Assembly: GCF_000744455.1 (NCBI RefSeq)
Contig: NZ_JQLY01000001.1
Span: 620,001-684,000 of the forward strand
Length of the DNA: 64,000 nt
From: Methanobacterium sp. SMA-27
GTDB taxonomy: Archaea; Methanobacteriota; Methanobacteria; Methanobacteriales; Methanobacteriaceae
Reading direction: 5' to 3'
Positions 55,131 to 64,000 of this stretch are shown here, piece by piece (within the stretch, counting starts at the first letter, position 1; each line of letters begins with the position of its first letter). Both the position numbers and the translations under genes were made by a program. The notes under the pieces were generated by a model, which was not told where the DNA came from, made no database searches, and was given only the letters and a program-made list of their open reading frames with translations.

Positions 55131-55489
55131 TCTCAATTTTGAATTGTTAAAGCAAAGTTTTCTTGAAAATTGTTAATCTTATAAGTTTACAAAGTTTATA
55201 ATTTTATTAATTTTCTCGAATTTCTATTTGTTAATATCTAAAATTTTAGGATGTGAAATTTATTTCATATTCTAAAAACATTGATATCAATATTTTTTTT
55301 AATATAATTTTTATACTCTTTATTTTCAGCTTATTAGATAAATAACTTTTAAAATTCTGATAAATTATTAAATTCAATTATTTACTCTTTAAAATCAATT
55401 TTATCTATCCATAACTATTTCCATAGAAATTTACTGCTCTAATTTTTTTATATATAAAAAAAAGATTAATCTAGTGATTTAATAATATT
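55131..55489. other. AT-rich intergenic region
   Basis: T-rich tracts (for example about 55292-55300 and 55443-55449) probably end the TRAM transcript. No gene or repeat seen. Confidence 0.4.
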
Positions 55490-55685
55490 TTATACAACCT
55501 CTGCATGAGCAAAGTATAGAAGATTACAAACTTCCCTGTTTACATTTTTACCTGACAATAAAGCTTTTTAAAGTCAGCACTGCTTACATTATGAATATTT
55601 TTAAATCCTCTATTTGAAAGGAATTCTTCTAATTTTCCATCTTCAATTCCAAATTGAAGTGGTTCACCTTGATCTATAACAAAAT
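55490..55685 (-). pseudogene. C-terminal remnant of an LCM/PPM-type methyltransferase
   Basis: The minus strand reads FVIDQGEPLQFGIEDGK then EFLSNRGFKNIHNVSSADF, and after a one-base shift GKNVNREVCNLLYFAHAEVV to a stop at 55490. This matches the C-terminal part of leucine carboxyl methyltransferase-like SAM proteins (GEPxxFGI, RGF, AEV). The N-terminal part is absent, and it is joined directly to a broken TetR gene. Confidence 0.55.
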
Positions 55686-55996
55686 TACTTCACTGGCAAA
55701 AAAATAGTAAGCCTTCCTAAACGCAGCTAACTTTTCAATCGCAGTATCTACATCTTTTAATTCTTCTTTAACCAATTTATGTAACATTAAAGCCCCTCTA
55801 AGCACGATGGCAAAAAATAGTTCTTCTTTATTCTCAAAGTATAAATAGAGTGTTGATCTGCCAGTTGTAATTCTTTAGCAATGTCATTCAATGAAACATT
55901 TTCAAATCCTTTTAAGAAGAAAAGTTGTTCTGCGGTGTTCAGGATGTCGGTTCTTCGACGTTCTTTTTCCAATTCTCTCCTTTTAGCAGCGGACAT
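55674..55996 (-). pseudogene. Frameshifted TetR-family regulator
   Basis: From ATG 55996 (RBS GGTGA) the frame encodes a TetR DNA-binding domain (RTDILNTAEQLFFLKGFENV, SLNDIAKELQLA). A frameshift inside the HTH follows, right before the expected R-S-T-L-Y-L-Y-F. The shifted frame continues YLYFENKEELFFAIVLRGAL and KAYYFFASE, then stops at 55674. The ligand-binding part is mostly missing. The gene is joined to a methyltransferase remnant. Confidence 0.75.
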
Positions 55997-56164
55997 TTCA
56001 TTCACCTTTCAATCTAAAACCGATTATTGAATCAGATTCATTTAACTCAAAATCATCTTAATATATTCTGTATGTGATTAAATATCAAATGGTAAGGAAA
56101 CCAAAGAAACTGATAATTAAGAATTTTAGATGAACTATCTTAATCTATACTTGGATTATAATCT

Positions 56165-57001
56165 TCATTTCGAATAATTACCAATATACCAGTTAATTAA
56201 ATCGCTTGCAATACTCATATTAGAATGAGTTCTTGGAACTTCGTCAATATCAAACCATTTTGCTTCTAAAATTTCGTTTCCATCCACTTTTATCTCTCCA
56301 CTTTCGTATGTGGCTGTAAAACCGATCATAAGAGAGTTGGGAAATGGCCATGGTTGACTTCCAAAATATTTAATATCTTTAACTTTCAAACCCACTTCTT
56401 CCATAATTTCCCGTTGAACACCTTCTTCTAAGGTTTCACCTGCTTCTATAAATCCGGCAACTAGGCCGTACATATTTTTCAAACCATAGGAATGTTTGGC
56501 CATAAGAAGCTTTTCATCCTTTATAATTGCAGTTATCACTGCAGGAACAATACGTGTATGGCTTATAAAACCACATTCTGGACAAATTTTGGCCATTTCA
56601 GTGTCCATGATTTCAGTATGGGTACCACATTTACCACAGAAACTATGATTTTTATCCCAATTCACTATTTGAATTGCTCTTCCAGCTAAAAGAAACAAAT
56701 CTTCCTCTAAAATTTCATATAAATGCCGTAAATCCATGAAAGCCATTGATTCTGGAGCATTTGTTTCTGGTGCAACTTCAGCGGAATAACATGCATGTCC
56801 TAGAAAGGTTCCCATATACAGTGTTCTAATAGGGAGAATATTCAAAACTTTAAGATCTTTTATAAAAGGAATTTTGCAGTTTTTTTCAAGATCAATAAGC
56901 AAGTTATCAGAGTTAAAAACAAACCAGAAAATATTGCTATCTTCATTAACTTCAGGTGCAAAAGAGGGTACATACCTCTTGTAAATACTTTCTCTGGACA
57001 T
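56165..57001 (-). CDS. nudC: NADH pyrophosphatase (NudC)
   Basis: A 278-aa enzyme that hydrolyses NAD(H) to NMN(H) and AMP and, in bacteria, removes NAD caps from RNA. All family parts are present: NUDIX-like N-terminal domain, zinc ribbon (FCGKCG and CPECG), Nudix box (GFIEAGETLEEGVQREIMEEVG) and the NudC motif SQPWPFPNSLMIGF. Length is normal. Monocistronic with its own promoter. Confidence 0.95.
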   Translation of the reverse strand: MSRESIYKRYVPSFAPEVNEDSNIFWFVFNSDNLLIDLEKNCKIPFIKDLKVLNILPIRTLYMGTFLGHACYSAEVAPETNAPESMAFMDLRHLYEILEEDLFLLAGRAIQIVNWDKNHSFCGKCGTHTEIMDTEMAKICPECGFISHTRIVPAVITAIIKDEKLLMAKHSYGLKNMYGLVAGFIEAGETLEEGVQREIMEEVGLKVKDIKYFGSQPWPFPNSLMIGFTATYESGEIKVDGNEILEAKWFDIDEVPRTHSNMSIASDLINWYIGNYSK

Positions 57002-57283
57002 ATTAATAATTGATCTAAAATCTTTGATAAATAATTAACCCATCCATTTTCTATTCCATCAAATTGTATCTGGATTTCAAATTAATCATGGACATATTAG
57101 TTAAAAGTTGTTTTGGGATTTGTAAGACTGTTTACATTTACAAGTTTCAAATAAGAAATTATATTAATGATGTTGTATTAGTATGTAATTGAGTGTAATT
57201 AGATAATTTAGTAATTTAATATCGATGTTAAAAATATGAATTAGATGGTAATATTAGATTTGGATAATTTATGGGGCAAAACA

Positions 57284-57712
57284 ATGTTTAAAAGAGCAAC
57301 TGTGACTTTATTAATTTTGGTATCTATCTCTGTTTTTGTAATTGCTGCTTTTGCAATTTCAGGAAATAATAATTCTAATAATAATATAGCCTCTGATGTG
57401 GCGGCACCCTTATCTTCGATCTCTAACAACAGTCCTAGTACATTCCCGGAGTCTTCAAATAATGCTCCAGTTCATAACATGGTAACCAACGTTAAGGTTG
57501 AAATAATATCTCCTACGGCAGCCAAAATACTGGCAAAAAAATATATAGAAGAACCGGGAGCAATACCAGGCACTCCTAAACTAGTAAAACAGGATGGTAA
57601 AAAAGTTTACATAGTTCCTGTAATTGATAAAAAGAAAAATGTTGGAGAAATATATATTGATGCACACAATGGAAAGAATTTAGGTGGGGCTGGAGGAGCA
57701 CCTTCAAATTAA
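57284..57712 (+). CDS. Exported PepSY-like small protein
   Basis: A 142-aa protein from ATG 57284 (GGGGC at 6 bases). Signal peptide MFKRATVTLLILVSISVFV ending near AFA. An Asn/Ser/Pro-rich linker follows, then a PepSY-like domain (SPTAAKILAKKYIEEPGA, KKVYIVPVIDKKKNVGEIYIDAHNG). PepSY domains often inhibit or regulate peptidases. It probably lies outside the membrane. Confidence 0.7.
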   Translation: MFKRATVTLLILVSISVFVIAAFAISGNNNSNNNIASDVAAPLSSISNNSPSTFPESSNNAPVHNMVTNVKVEIISPTAAKILAKKYIEEPGAIPGTPKLVKQDGKKVYIVPVIDKKKNVGEIYIDAHNGKNLGGAGGAPSN

Positions 57713-58022
57713 ATTATTAAATATTTTTCCCTTTTTTTCATCCCCCTCAAGATATTCTAAATTAATTAAATCAAATTTTGAAGTTATTTATTAATCTTAT
57801 AAAGCTTTGGAGTTTGATTTATCAATATTTTAGCTTTAACGAGACTAAAAATATTTACAAGCTGTTCGAGATGTCAATAATGAATTATTAGGGTATATCT
57901 GCGTTGATCATTTATTTAAATTAATATTAGAAAATCTTAGGAATAAATCAAGATAATTTCGAAGATTTAGAAATTTCCATTTGTGAGGGCATTAAATGTA
58001 AATAGTATTTAAAAAACATCTA
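57713..58022. other. AT-rich intergenic region
   Basis: Between convergent genes. T-runs follow the PepSY gene (about 57721-57738). Nothing else recognised. Confidence 0.4.
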
Positions 58023-59633
58023 TTAGTTTCTTGTTTTGAAATTAGATGTGTATAGTGATAATCCATGATTTAAACTGTCCTTAACACATCCGCTGTGTAA
58101 AATAATCGTGTATCTAGTTGTCTTGGATAGTAATATTCTGGGTATGATTGTCAGTATATTACCTTTTAATGATTTTGAAATGTTAACTGAATTTCCATTA
58201 TCTGTTTTAAGTTCTATCCATCCGCTCCCAAATTTTAAGTATTTATTGAAAGTTATCTTAATAATAGGGTTTCTTATGATATTTACAGCATTTTTAGAGG
58301 GGGTTATTGATGTAACCTTGGGTAAGGCATTATTAAATACATATTCATACGCCCCAATATCATATCCATTACCCTGAGGTCTTTTAATACTTTTTATGTC
58401 GTAGTCAGAAGTTTTAATGGATGTTGCACTGTCAATTGCAATGCTGCCTTTTTTAAGGGAGAAATCGTTTGCAGAGGGATTTGAAAATATCTGGCTTGAA
58501 AATGCTCTTTTTGAATGCTTATCGAATCCTGCTGTCTGCCATGCTTTGAATGAGGGATAACTTGTATCATCATCTGGAGTGACAGGGTGTGAGTTTGTGG
58601 TGATTATATTGTAGTCTGATTGAAGTCCTTTGGTACTATCGGTACTGATACTTCCGTGTGATGGATTATTGTTAAGTAGGATATTATTGTAAATATAATT
58701 CTGGCTGCTACCATCCTTAAGGTTCAGGGCCCATCTTCCATTTGAAGCAACAACTACTGTGTTTTGGTAAACATTATTATAATTGGATTTTCCCCCACCA
58801 TCTATACGATAGAGTGATATGCCACTTGCATGGTTGTTGTAGAGAAGATTATTTCTAATTGTGGAGTATTCCACTCCATCACAATTAATTCCAGAACCTC
58901 CGTTAACTCCATTATTGTATATAATGTTGTTTTCAACCAGTGCTCCTTTAATTATTCCATCTCCACCCATACTAATGTCTCCATTCATATGAAGGCCACA
59001 GTTAGCATTATCATGGATTTTATTATCACGGATTACTGGATAATCTCCGCTGTTACTTATGTAGATACCATGCTGAATTTTTGAACCGAAACAGTCATTA
59101 TGTTCGATCAGGAGGTGATTGCTGAAATCGGTAAATATACCCCAATAACCGTTGTGGTATGATTTAACATGCTTTACTGAAACATAATCCGATCCACTTA
59201 CCCTGATTCCTGCACGGTAAGCATTTTTCACCACCAGATTTTCAATTTGTATGTAATTTGCATTTTCAATAAAAATTCCATCCCTTCTAAAATTATCTGA
59301 ACCATCAAGTGCTGAAGAATCGATTATAGTACCGTTTCCAGCACCAATAAATTTTATGGGCAGGGTTTTAGTTCCACTTGTGGTGATGTGGATATTCTGG
59401 CGGATTAAATAATTTCCGCTTGAGATATGTACTGTGTTTCCCGGTTTTACCTTTAATGCAGCATGGTTAATGGATTTCCATGGATGGGTTAAAGACCCTG
59501 CACTTTGGTCATTGCCATGATTTACATCCACATAAAAATTAGAGGTGCTGTTGCTTGCTGAAGCTGTACCAGTAAAAGTCAGCAGGAAAATCAATGAAAC
59601 AAATAATAAAATTAACTTTTTTATTTTTAACAC
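58023..59633 (-). CDS. Exported right-handed beta-helix and Big_5 surface protein
   Basis: A 536-aa adhesin-like protein. Signal peptide about 1-26 (LILLFVSLIFLLTFTGTAS), then a parallel beta-helix domain (about 30-430) with repeated NxxxxN/IxxN turns such as ENNIIYNNG, IRNNLLYNN and VYQNTV. The C-terminal Big_5 Ig domain (about 440-536) has NPIIKITFNKYLKFGSGWIEL. Such beta-helix proteins bind or process polysaccharide, or act as adhesins. The GTG start overlaps its RBS AAAGGAG, so the true start is uncertain. Confidence 0.88.
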   Translation of the reverse strand: MLKIKKLILLFVSLIFLLTFTGTASASNSTSNFYVDVNHGNDQSAGSLTHPWKSINHAALKVKPGNTVHISSGNYLIRQNIHITTSGTKTLPIKFIGAGNGTIIDSSALDGSDNFRRDGIFIENANYIQIENLVVKNAYRAGIRVSGSDYVSVKHVKSYHNGYWGIFTDFSNHLLIEHNDCFGSKIQHGIYISNSGDYPVIRDNKIHDNANCGLHMNGDISMGGDGIIKGALVENNIIYNNGVNGGSGINCDGVEYSTIRNNLLYNNHASGISLYRIDGGGKSNYNNVYQNTVVVASNGRWALNLKDGSSQNYIYNNILLNNNPSHGSISTDSTKGLQSDYNIITTNSHPVTPDDDTSYPSFKAWQTAGFDKHSKRAFSSQIFSNPSANDFSLKKGSIAIDSATSIKTSDYDIKSIKRPQGNGYDIGAYEYVFNNALPKVTSITPSKNAVNIIRNPIIKITFNKYLKFGSGWIELKTDNGNSVNISKSLKGNILTIIPRILLSKTTRYTIILHSGCVKDSLNHGLSLYTSNFKTRN

Positions 59634-59686
59634 TCCTTTAAATGTAATAATTAGATAAGAATTTGATTATTATGCATAATTTTTTT

Positions 59687-60397
59687 TTAATTAATTTTTA
59701 CTATCAATGGAAAAACAACAGGTGTTCCTCCTGTTATTACAATTCCTGAATGGTATGCAGTAATATTATTACCTGAAGATGGGTCCTGGTAGGTATAGTT
59801 CCATCTGTCAAGGAATTCTTGATTGGTTAGATAGCCTCTGCTTCCCAAAATTGCCGGGTCTTCCATGTAGACATTTTCGTTATCTATTCCAATTACAACC
59901 ATGTAATGCCAGTATAATGGACTTACTGTACCATTTTGATTGCTGATATTAGTTGCATTCAATGCAGGTATATTTATTATAACTGGAATACCCTGATCCA
60001 TATTCTGTTGCAGATCTTTGAGGGTCATATTGTCTTTTATTTCTGCATTGACCCCTAAACTTTGTGCAGTTTGTGCAATGTTGCGGGGTAATGTCCCGTT
60101 TTCTGGTGTGGTATTTGTTATATTTATCAGTTCATCCACCATTACATCTGTTCCATAGTAATCTAAAACAGCTTCTAGAGATGCAGGTCCCGAGGAATAA
60201 TTATTAGGCTGTTTAACATTAGGAACATCCAACAATTTGGTGCTGTTCTGTGATAGATTGTTATTTTCCATGATCGAAACATTATTTGTAGAATTAGTAA
60301 TATTTGAGCTATTGTTGTTTAAAACTGCAGAATAAACACTTAGAGGTACGAAAATTATAAGAATAATTAAAACCAAGATTTTGAATTTAAGATTCAT
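59687..60397 (-). CDS. Exported C39-like papain-fold protein with Cys replaced by Ser
   Basis: A 236-aa protein. N-terminal signal/anchor (LVLIILIIFVPLSVYSAVL), an Asn/Ser-rich linker, then a C39/C70-like peptidase fold (about 75-236). The active-site stretch QPNNYSSGPASLEAVLDYYG has Ser where C39 has Cys (usual form NYSCGPA). The catalytic His (LYWHYMVVIGID) and Asp (MEDPAI) are kept. It is either an inactive binding domain or an unusual Ser variant. Methanobacteriaceae have C39-like surface proteins. It is 53 bases downstream of the beta-helix gene region on the same strand. Confidence 0.8.
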   Translation of the reverse strand: MNLKFKILVLIILIIFVPLSVYSAVLNNNSSNITNSTNNVSIMENNNLSQNSTKLLDVPNVKQPNNYSSGPASLEAVLDYYGTDVMVDELINITNTTPENGTLPRNIAQTAQSLGVNAEIKDNMTLKDLQQNMDQGIPVIINIPALNATNISNQNGTVSPLYWHYMVVIGIDNENVYMEDPAILGSRGYLTNQEFLDRWNYTYQDPSSGNNITAYHSGIVITGGTPVVFPLIVKIN

Positions 60398-60711
60398 ATT
60401 AGAAAATAGGTATTGATGATATTAATTTTTTTAGGTTTTTAGAAAATTATCCTAACCAATAAACATATCAGAAAAAGAAATAACAAGAAATTATTACAAA
60501 CTATTTGTATAATATTACCACATAAAGTCTTAGTAAAGATCAAATTGGAATATAATTATTTAGCAATTAAGAACATACATTAGAACCACATAAAAAATTA
60601 TCAATAATACTTTTTTAAAATCAATAGCTTTTACTTAAATTGACAAAAGTTATTTATATTAACAGTCATATCAAGTTAAGAAGATATTATGTATGTTTTA
60701 GGTGTAAAAAT
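60398..60711. other. AT-rich intergenic region
   Basis: No gene or structure seen. It separates divergent surface-related genes. Confidence 0.4.
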
Positions 60712-61488
60712 ATGAGATGGTCGGTTGTATTAGTAGCTGTTTTAGTAATAATTGTGGGTTATTCTTTTATTGTGGTAGCTATTGGTCCCGTAGAACCATT
60801 GGGAAGACTTTCATTTGTTAAACTAGAAAATCCCGATATGTTCCCTGGTCATCCTCATTCTTCTTTATTAGCCCAATATGCGAATAAAAAGAACTCTAAA
60901 TGTGCACTGGTTCTACATTTCGCGGGTAGCTCAACATATAGTAGTTACCTAGAAGAAAATGATAGAAATAAGAAAAATGACAATGTGTACATAATAGAAG
61001 TAGCATTTATTGACACCCAGGGAGGAGGTTCAACAGGATTGGGCCAGATCAATATCTGGGATTCGATTAACGTTGCCCTATTCGGTGTACCCGATGGCAG
61101 ATACAAGTATATGTCAGATGGTGTGGTATACAATACCTACGACGATATGATGAAACATGTTATAAGTTTGGCCAAACAACACGGCCAACAAGGCGCCATA
61201 CCGATGGTTTATCATGGAACAGTGCGAACTGATAATCCTATATTAGCTCCTGGCTGTGGATTCCCACTCTACTTCCAAATATTAACCAAAACTTATGGAA
61301 TAATTCCGGCTTACATATACACATTCACTGGAATGCTTTTCCCATACCTGGAAAGTCCTTACAGGAATTTTGAATTAATGCATTCATCTGAACTCCAGTA
61401 TTACTACAATAATGGATTCATAAACATTGATTACAGTAAAAGTGGTGTGAATACAGCTAAATATTACGGTGGCAGTAGCACAGACTAA
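60712..61488 (+). CDS. Membrane-anchored hypothetical protein
   Basis: A 258-aa protein from ATG 60712 (AGGTG at 7 bases; a longer upstream frame has no RBS). N-terminal anchor [20 protein letters not shown], then an extracellular domain with many aromatic residues ([24 protein letters not shown]-type [34 protein letters not shown]). It has His and Asp residues but no clear catalytic motif. No family recognised. Confidence 0.6.
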   Translation: MRWSVVLVAVLVIIVGYSFIVVAIGPVEPLGRLSFVKLENPDMFPGHPHSSLLAQYANKKNSKCALVLHFAGSSTYSSYLEENDRNKKNDNVYIIEVAFIDTQGGGSTGLGQINIWDSINVALFGVPDGRYKYMSDGVVYNTYDDMMKHVISLAKQHGQQGAIPMVYHGTVRTDNPILAPGCGFPLYFQILTKTYGIIPAYIYTFTGMLFPYLESPYRNFELMHSSELQYYYNNGFINIDYSKSGVNTAKYYGGSSTD

Positions 61489-61563
61489 ACATTAATATCA
61501 TTAAATTTATAATATTAATTGAATTGGGTAAACGATTTGAATTAAAATGGGGAGGGGGAAATC

Positions 61564-62211
61564 GTGGAAAGGGGTAAATTACTCAAAATTATGGGTGTTT
61601 TTATAATTCTGTCTGTTTTCATATCTGCATCATATGCATCTGATCCAACAGATATCTCTGCTGGAGACGGTTCTGATCAGAATGATGTAAATATTGGAAC
61701 TGATCTGAATGATCCAAGTTTGGATGATTCTGGTTGGGATGATTCTGGTTGGGATGATTCTGGTTGGGATGATTCTGGTTTGGATGATTCTGGTTTGGAT
61801 GAAATATCACTGGATGACCCAATGAATAAAGATATTCTATTAACTTCATTTGCTACGGCATCTGATGATGGTACAGCTGCACCTGCTGCTGCAACAGGTA
61901 GTGATGTGGGTGATAATGGGGCAACTAATGATGGTACAGTTTCACCTGCTGCTGCAACAGTTAGTGATGTAGTTGATAATCAGACATCTGGAGAGGACGG
62001 TGTAGTATTAGATGGCTTAGAATTGCAGTTTGATCCTGATGAAGTAAGAGAAACTTATGGTACCGAACAGAATAAAACAGTTAAAAACGATCCAGAACAA
62101 GTAAAAGAGGATACAATACCAATGCAAAAAACAGGGATTCCTGTACTTCCTGCATTATTAGGTATACTCAGTTTAATGGGCGGTTTTATTGTAAGCAGGA
62201 ACAAACAATAA
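61564..62211 (+). CDS. Exported Asp/Ser repeat protein with a sortase-type tail
   Basis: A 215-aa protein from a GTG start (GGGGAGGGGG upstream). Signal peptide to about residue 25 (SYAS). An acidic region with the DDSGW/DDSGL repeat is followed by Ala/Thr-rich linker. The C-terminus PMQKTG is followed by about 20 hydrophobic residues and a basic end (SRNKQ), which is the layout of a sorting signal. The sortase at 32655 is a candidate processor. Probably a surface spacer or stalk protein. Confidence 0.75.
   Translation: MERGKLLKIMGVFIILSVFISASYASDPTDISAGDGSDQNDVNIGTDLNDPSLDDSGWDDSGWDDSGWDDSGLDDSGLDEISLDDPMNKDILLTSFATASDDGTAAPAAATGSDVGDNGATNDGTVSPAAATVSDVVDNQTSGEDGVVLDGLELQFDPDEVRETYGTEQNKTVKNDPEQVKEDTIPMQKTGIPVLPALLGILSLMGGFIVSRNKQ
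61720..61794 (+). repeat. 15-bp in-frame tandem repeats
   Basis: Five units of TKGGATGATTCTGGT encode (L/W)DDSG, with the L/W difference from one base. They are near-identical in DNA, so they are recently expanded and could vary in number. Confidence 0.9.
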
Positions 62212-62214
62212 AAT

Positions 62215-62364
62215 TCATTTCTTTATTTCTTTATTTTTATCTGTACTGTTTTCTTTAGCTTTTTCTATTTTTTCAAAACAGCTTGAACAGTAACTTGTCT
62301 CATGACGCTTTCGTTGTGTTTGAGTTGGAGTAAATGAAGTATAACAACATTTACATATTCTCAT
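62215..62364 (-). CDS. Small zinc-finger protein
   Basis: A 49-aa protein from ATG 62364 (GGAG at 4 bases; a longer in-frame start at 62451 has no RBS). CKCC and CSSC knuckles flank a basic segment (TQTQRKRHETSY), followed by a Lys/Glu-rich tail. The C4 pattern suggests a zinc-binding treble-clef-type fold. It is convergent with the repeat protein, four bases apart. Function unknown. Confidence 0.6.
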   Translation of the reverse strand: MRICKCCYTSFTPTQTQRKRHETSYCSSCFEKIEKAKENSTDKNKEIKK

Positions 62365-62862
62365 TGCACTCCATTTATTAAATCGCATGAACTTCAACCC
62401 CAAAAAACAATTTCCAACACTTAAATGATTAAAATTACTTTCTATTTTCATTAATTTAATCAGGATTATTATGAAAACATAGTTTGTCTTAATTTAATTA
62501 TTATCAACAGATTCTGTTAATCTTTTGGTGTAATCTTTTGGTGTAATAAAGAATTCAAATCCAATAAAAATAAAAATATAATTAATAAATAAATTATTAT
62601 TTTTACTGAACCGTACCCTCGTCAAACATACAATTAATCTTCAAATCATTTATAATAACAAATTTAATTAACAAATGGTCATCTTATTATAATACAAAGA
62701 TAATGGTTAAATTAGAAAACATAGCAGTGGTTTGTAACTCCATAATATTAAGTTAAACATTTACTATCAAGAATTTATTGTCAAATATAAATAGATATAT
62801 CTTCATGTATTTCATGAAATCTCATTTGTTGGGGCTTTAAAAAACTATTGGGAGGAATAAAT
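62365..62862. other. AT-rich intergenic region
   Basis: A 13-bp direct repeat TCTTTTGGTGTAA occurs twice at about 62520-62545. Otherwise no gene seen. Promoter of the DUF308 gene at the right end. Confidence 0.4.
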
Positions 62863-63378
62863 TTGGCAAAAGAAGGAAATGTACTTTTAGGTATTTTAGC
62901 CATAATTTTAGGTATTTTAGTTCTGATATTCCCTTTATTCAGTGTTTTCACTGTAAGTATACTAGCAGGTCTGAGTATACTATTCTTAGGTATTTGGCTT
63001 TTAATACAGAGCTTTGCAGTTTGGGAAAGTAATAAAGGAGTTAGTATTGCCTATTTAATACTTGGTATTCTTGGTATAATTGTTGGAATAGGTCTATTTG
63101 GTAATATAGTAGCGTTCAGCTTCCTGGTCAGCTTTTGGCTCTATCTTGCAGGATTTTTCCTTATATTCTCTGCAATAATGTCATTGTTTGCTAAAGAAGG
63201 AACTGCTGGTAAAGGTTCAGGTATTGTAGGAGTGATATTAGGTATACTTTACATAGTACTAGCTGCATACGCATGGAACCCATATTACCTTGCAATATTA
63301 ATTGCAGTATGGTTAATTGTTGATGGAATAGCTTTGTTTTTTATAAATCCATCTGAAATAGTAAAAATGGAAAATTAA
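62863..63378 (+). CDS. DUF308/HdeD-like membrane protein (TTG start)
   Basis: A 171-aa protein from TTG 62863, seven bases after GGGAGG; the in-frame start at 62848 overlaps the RBS. Six membrane helices in two repeats of three, with GILAIILGILVLIFP and GIVGVILGILYIVLAA. This matches HdeD/DUF308 proteins, linked in E. coli to acid resistance. Role in archaea unknown. Confidence 0.88.
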   Translation: MAKEGNVLLGILAIILGILVLIFPLFSVFTVSILAGLSILFLGIWLLIQSFAVWESNKGVSIAYLILGILGIIVGIGLFGNIVAFSFLVSFWLYLAGFFLIFSAIMSLFAKEGTAGKGSGIVGVILGILYIVLAAYAWNPYYLAILIAVWLIVDGIALFFINPSEIVKMEN

Positions 63379-63636
63379 TCTTCTTTTATTGATTAATAAA
63401 AGAATTAAAGCCCCAATTTTTTTCCATTATTTCAATTTTTTTATGGGTCATAAAAATTTCCAAAATTAAATTCAATAATTTTTAATGATAGAAAAATAAG
63501 AGCCAGCAGATAAGAAATATCTGCAACTTATAGTAAAAATACCGGACTAATTATCCTATCTTCTACAACCAATTACCCTATGAAAATAATATGGATAAGG
63601 ACTGTCTTAAATTGTTTAGGGGATGCAATGAAATGA
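63379..63636. other. AT-rich intergenic region
   Basis: The stop of the DUF308 gene is followed by T-rich DNA; no gene seen. Confidence 0.35.
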
Positions 63637-63835
63637 ATAGTAGTGGTGTTAATAATTATAAACTTCCTTGGAAGAATCTTGATAATTGCAATATTTTTAA
63701 ATTTTTTTACTTGGGCATTTTTGTTTGTTACACCTCCATCAACCTATCTCGAACTCAGTCAGTATTAAAATAATCTTCACAATTTCACCTATAATGGGCT
63801 TTGGAGCTATATTCGCATCATTAGCAAGGAACTGA
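63637..63835 (+). pseudogene. Decayed small membrane protein
   Basis: An open frame without a good start reads VVVLIIINFLGRILIIAIFL then [18 protein letters not shown] and stops at 63766. A one-base shift then gives [21 protein letters not shown] to a stop at 63833. The two parts read as one two-helix membrane protein. A RBS-like AGGGGATG lies at about 63618. Confidence 0.35.
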
Positions 63836-63889
63836 TAAAATTTTATCTGCAATAAAAAATAGATAGTAAGTATCAAGGAGGTAATAACT

Positions 63890-64000
63890 GTGTATAAAAA
63901 AATACTGTTACCAACCGATGGTTCTGAAAATTCTAAAAGAGCAGGAAAACATGCTATATGGATTGCTGATAAAAGCGGAGCCGATATAATAGTTTTAAAT
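63890..64000 (+). CDS. Universal stress protein (partial)
   Basis: The first 37 codons are in the window, from a GTG start with a strong RBS (AAGGAGGT, 7 bases). The start [20 protein letters not shown] is the UspA N-terminal strand and ATP-binding loop; the following helix [12 protein letters not shown] and strand IIVLN fit. The gene continues beyond the window. UspA-type proteins bind ATP and respond to stress. Confidence 0.9.
   Translation, partial: MYKKILLPTDGSENSKRAGKHAIWIADKSGADIIVLN

Overview
The window comes from a methanogenic archaeon of the Methanobacterium type. This is inferred from low GC, a tRNA-Glu gene without an encoded CCA, archaeal transcription factor E (tfe), a pseudomurein-binding repeat in a cell-surface protein, HisKA_2-type sensor kinases typical of Methanobacteriaceae, and many short membrane or surface proteins of that family. 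It reads as an ordinary chromosomal region with much accessory and envelope content. There is no CRISPR array, rRNA or intact transposon. Several genes are best started at TTG or GTG.

Layout. 1-4.6 kb is an envelope/stress island: two tiny single-helix membrane peptides, two DUF5518-like membrane proteins (one with an Arg/Asp repeat tail), a CsbD-like peptide, a B12-binding radical SAM enzyme, and two nearly identical PRC-barrel genes in inverted orientation. 4.8-7.3 kb is AT-rich and decayed: a truncated histidine kinase, a frameshifted zinc-ribbon gene and a promoter with twin operators. 7.3-10 kb has a receiver-PAS protein, a methyltransferase, tRNA-Glu and a cyclase-family hydrolase. 10.3-12.5 kb is a sulfur-relay operon (TusA, DsrE-like, NifS-like) whose NifS-like member keeps the sulfur-carrying Cys but has lost the PLP lysine and other cofactor contacts. 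12.5-20.3 kb holds a sensor kinase, a methyltransferase, an ABC-class ATPase, two zinc-ribbon proteins, LtrA and an HTH regulator. 21-22.4 kb has two nitroreductases. 22.6-24 kb is an exported amidohydrolase-like pseudogene split by a short IS200/IS605-derived element carrying a TnpB tail.

24-33.6 kb includes aspartate 4-decarboxylase with a 20-repeat TPR protein, an HtrA-like protease, a SagB-type nitroreductase, paired small His-bearing membrane proteins, a VOC protein and a PsbP-sortase fusion. 34-44.6 kb has a processive glycosyltransferase, a MacB-type ABC exporter, a second sensor kinase, an Hsp20 with a long helical extension, the LemA-DUF2207 pair and a possible HExxH metalloprotein. 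44.6-64 kb is dominated by exported proteins: a frameshifted CARDB amidohydrolase, a caspase-fold CARDB protein, a BPL_N/Big_5/pseudomurein-binding protein, a beta-helix adhesin, a C39-like protein with Cys replaced by Ser, and a repeat protein with a sortase-type tail. tfe, nudC, a TRAM protein, a broken YhgE/Pip gene, a TetR/methyltransferase pseudogene chimera and a partial universal stress protein are also here.

Together the genes suggest a cell investing in its surface (export, sortase anchoring, pseudomurein binding, polysaccharide synthesis), in membrane and redox stress, and in sulfur trafficking. The many frameshifts concentrate in surface and regulatory genes, which suggests ongoing turnover of that class.
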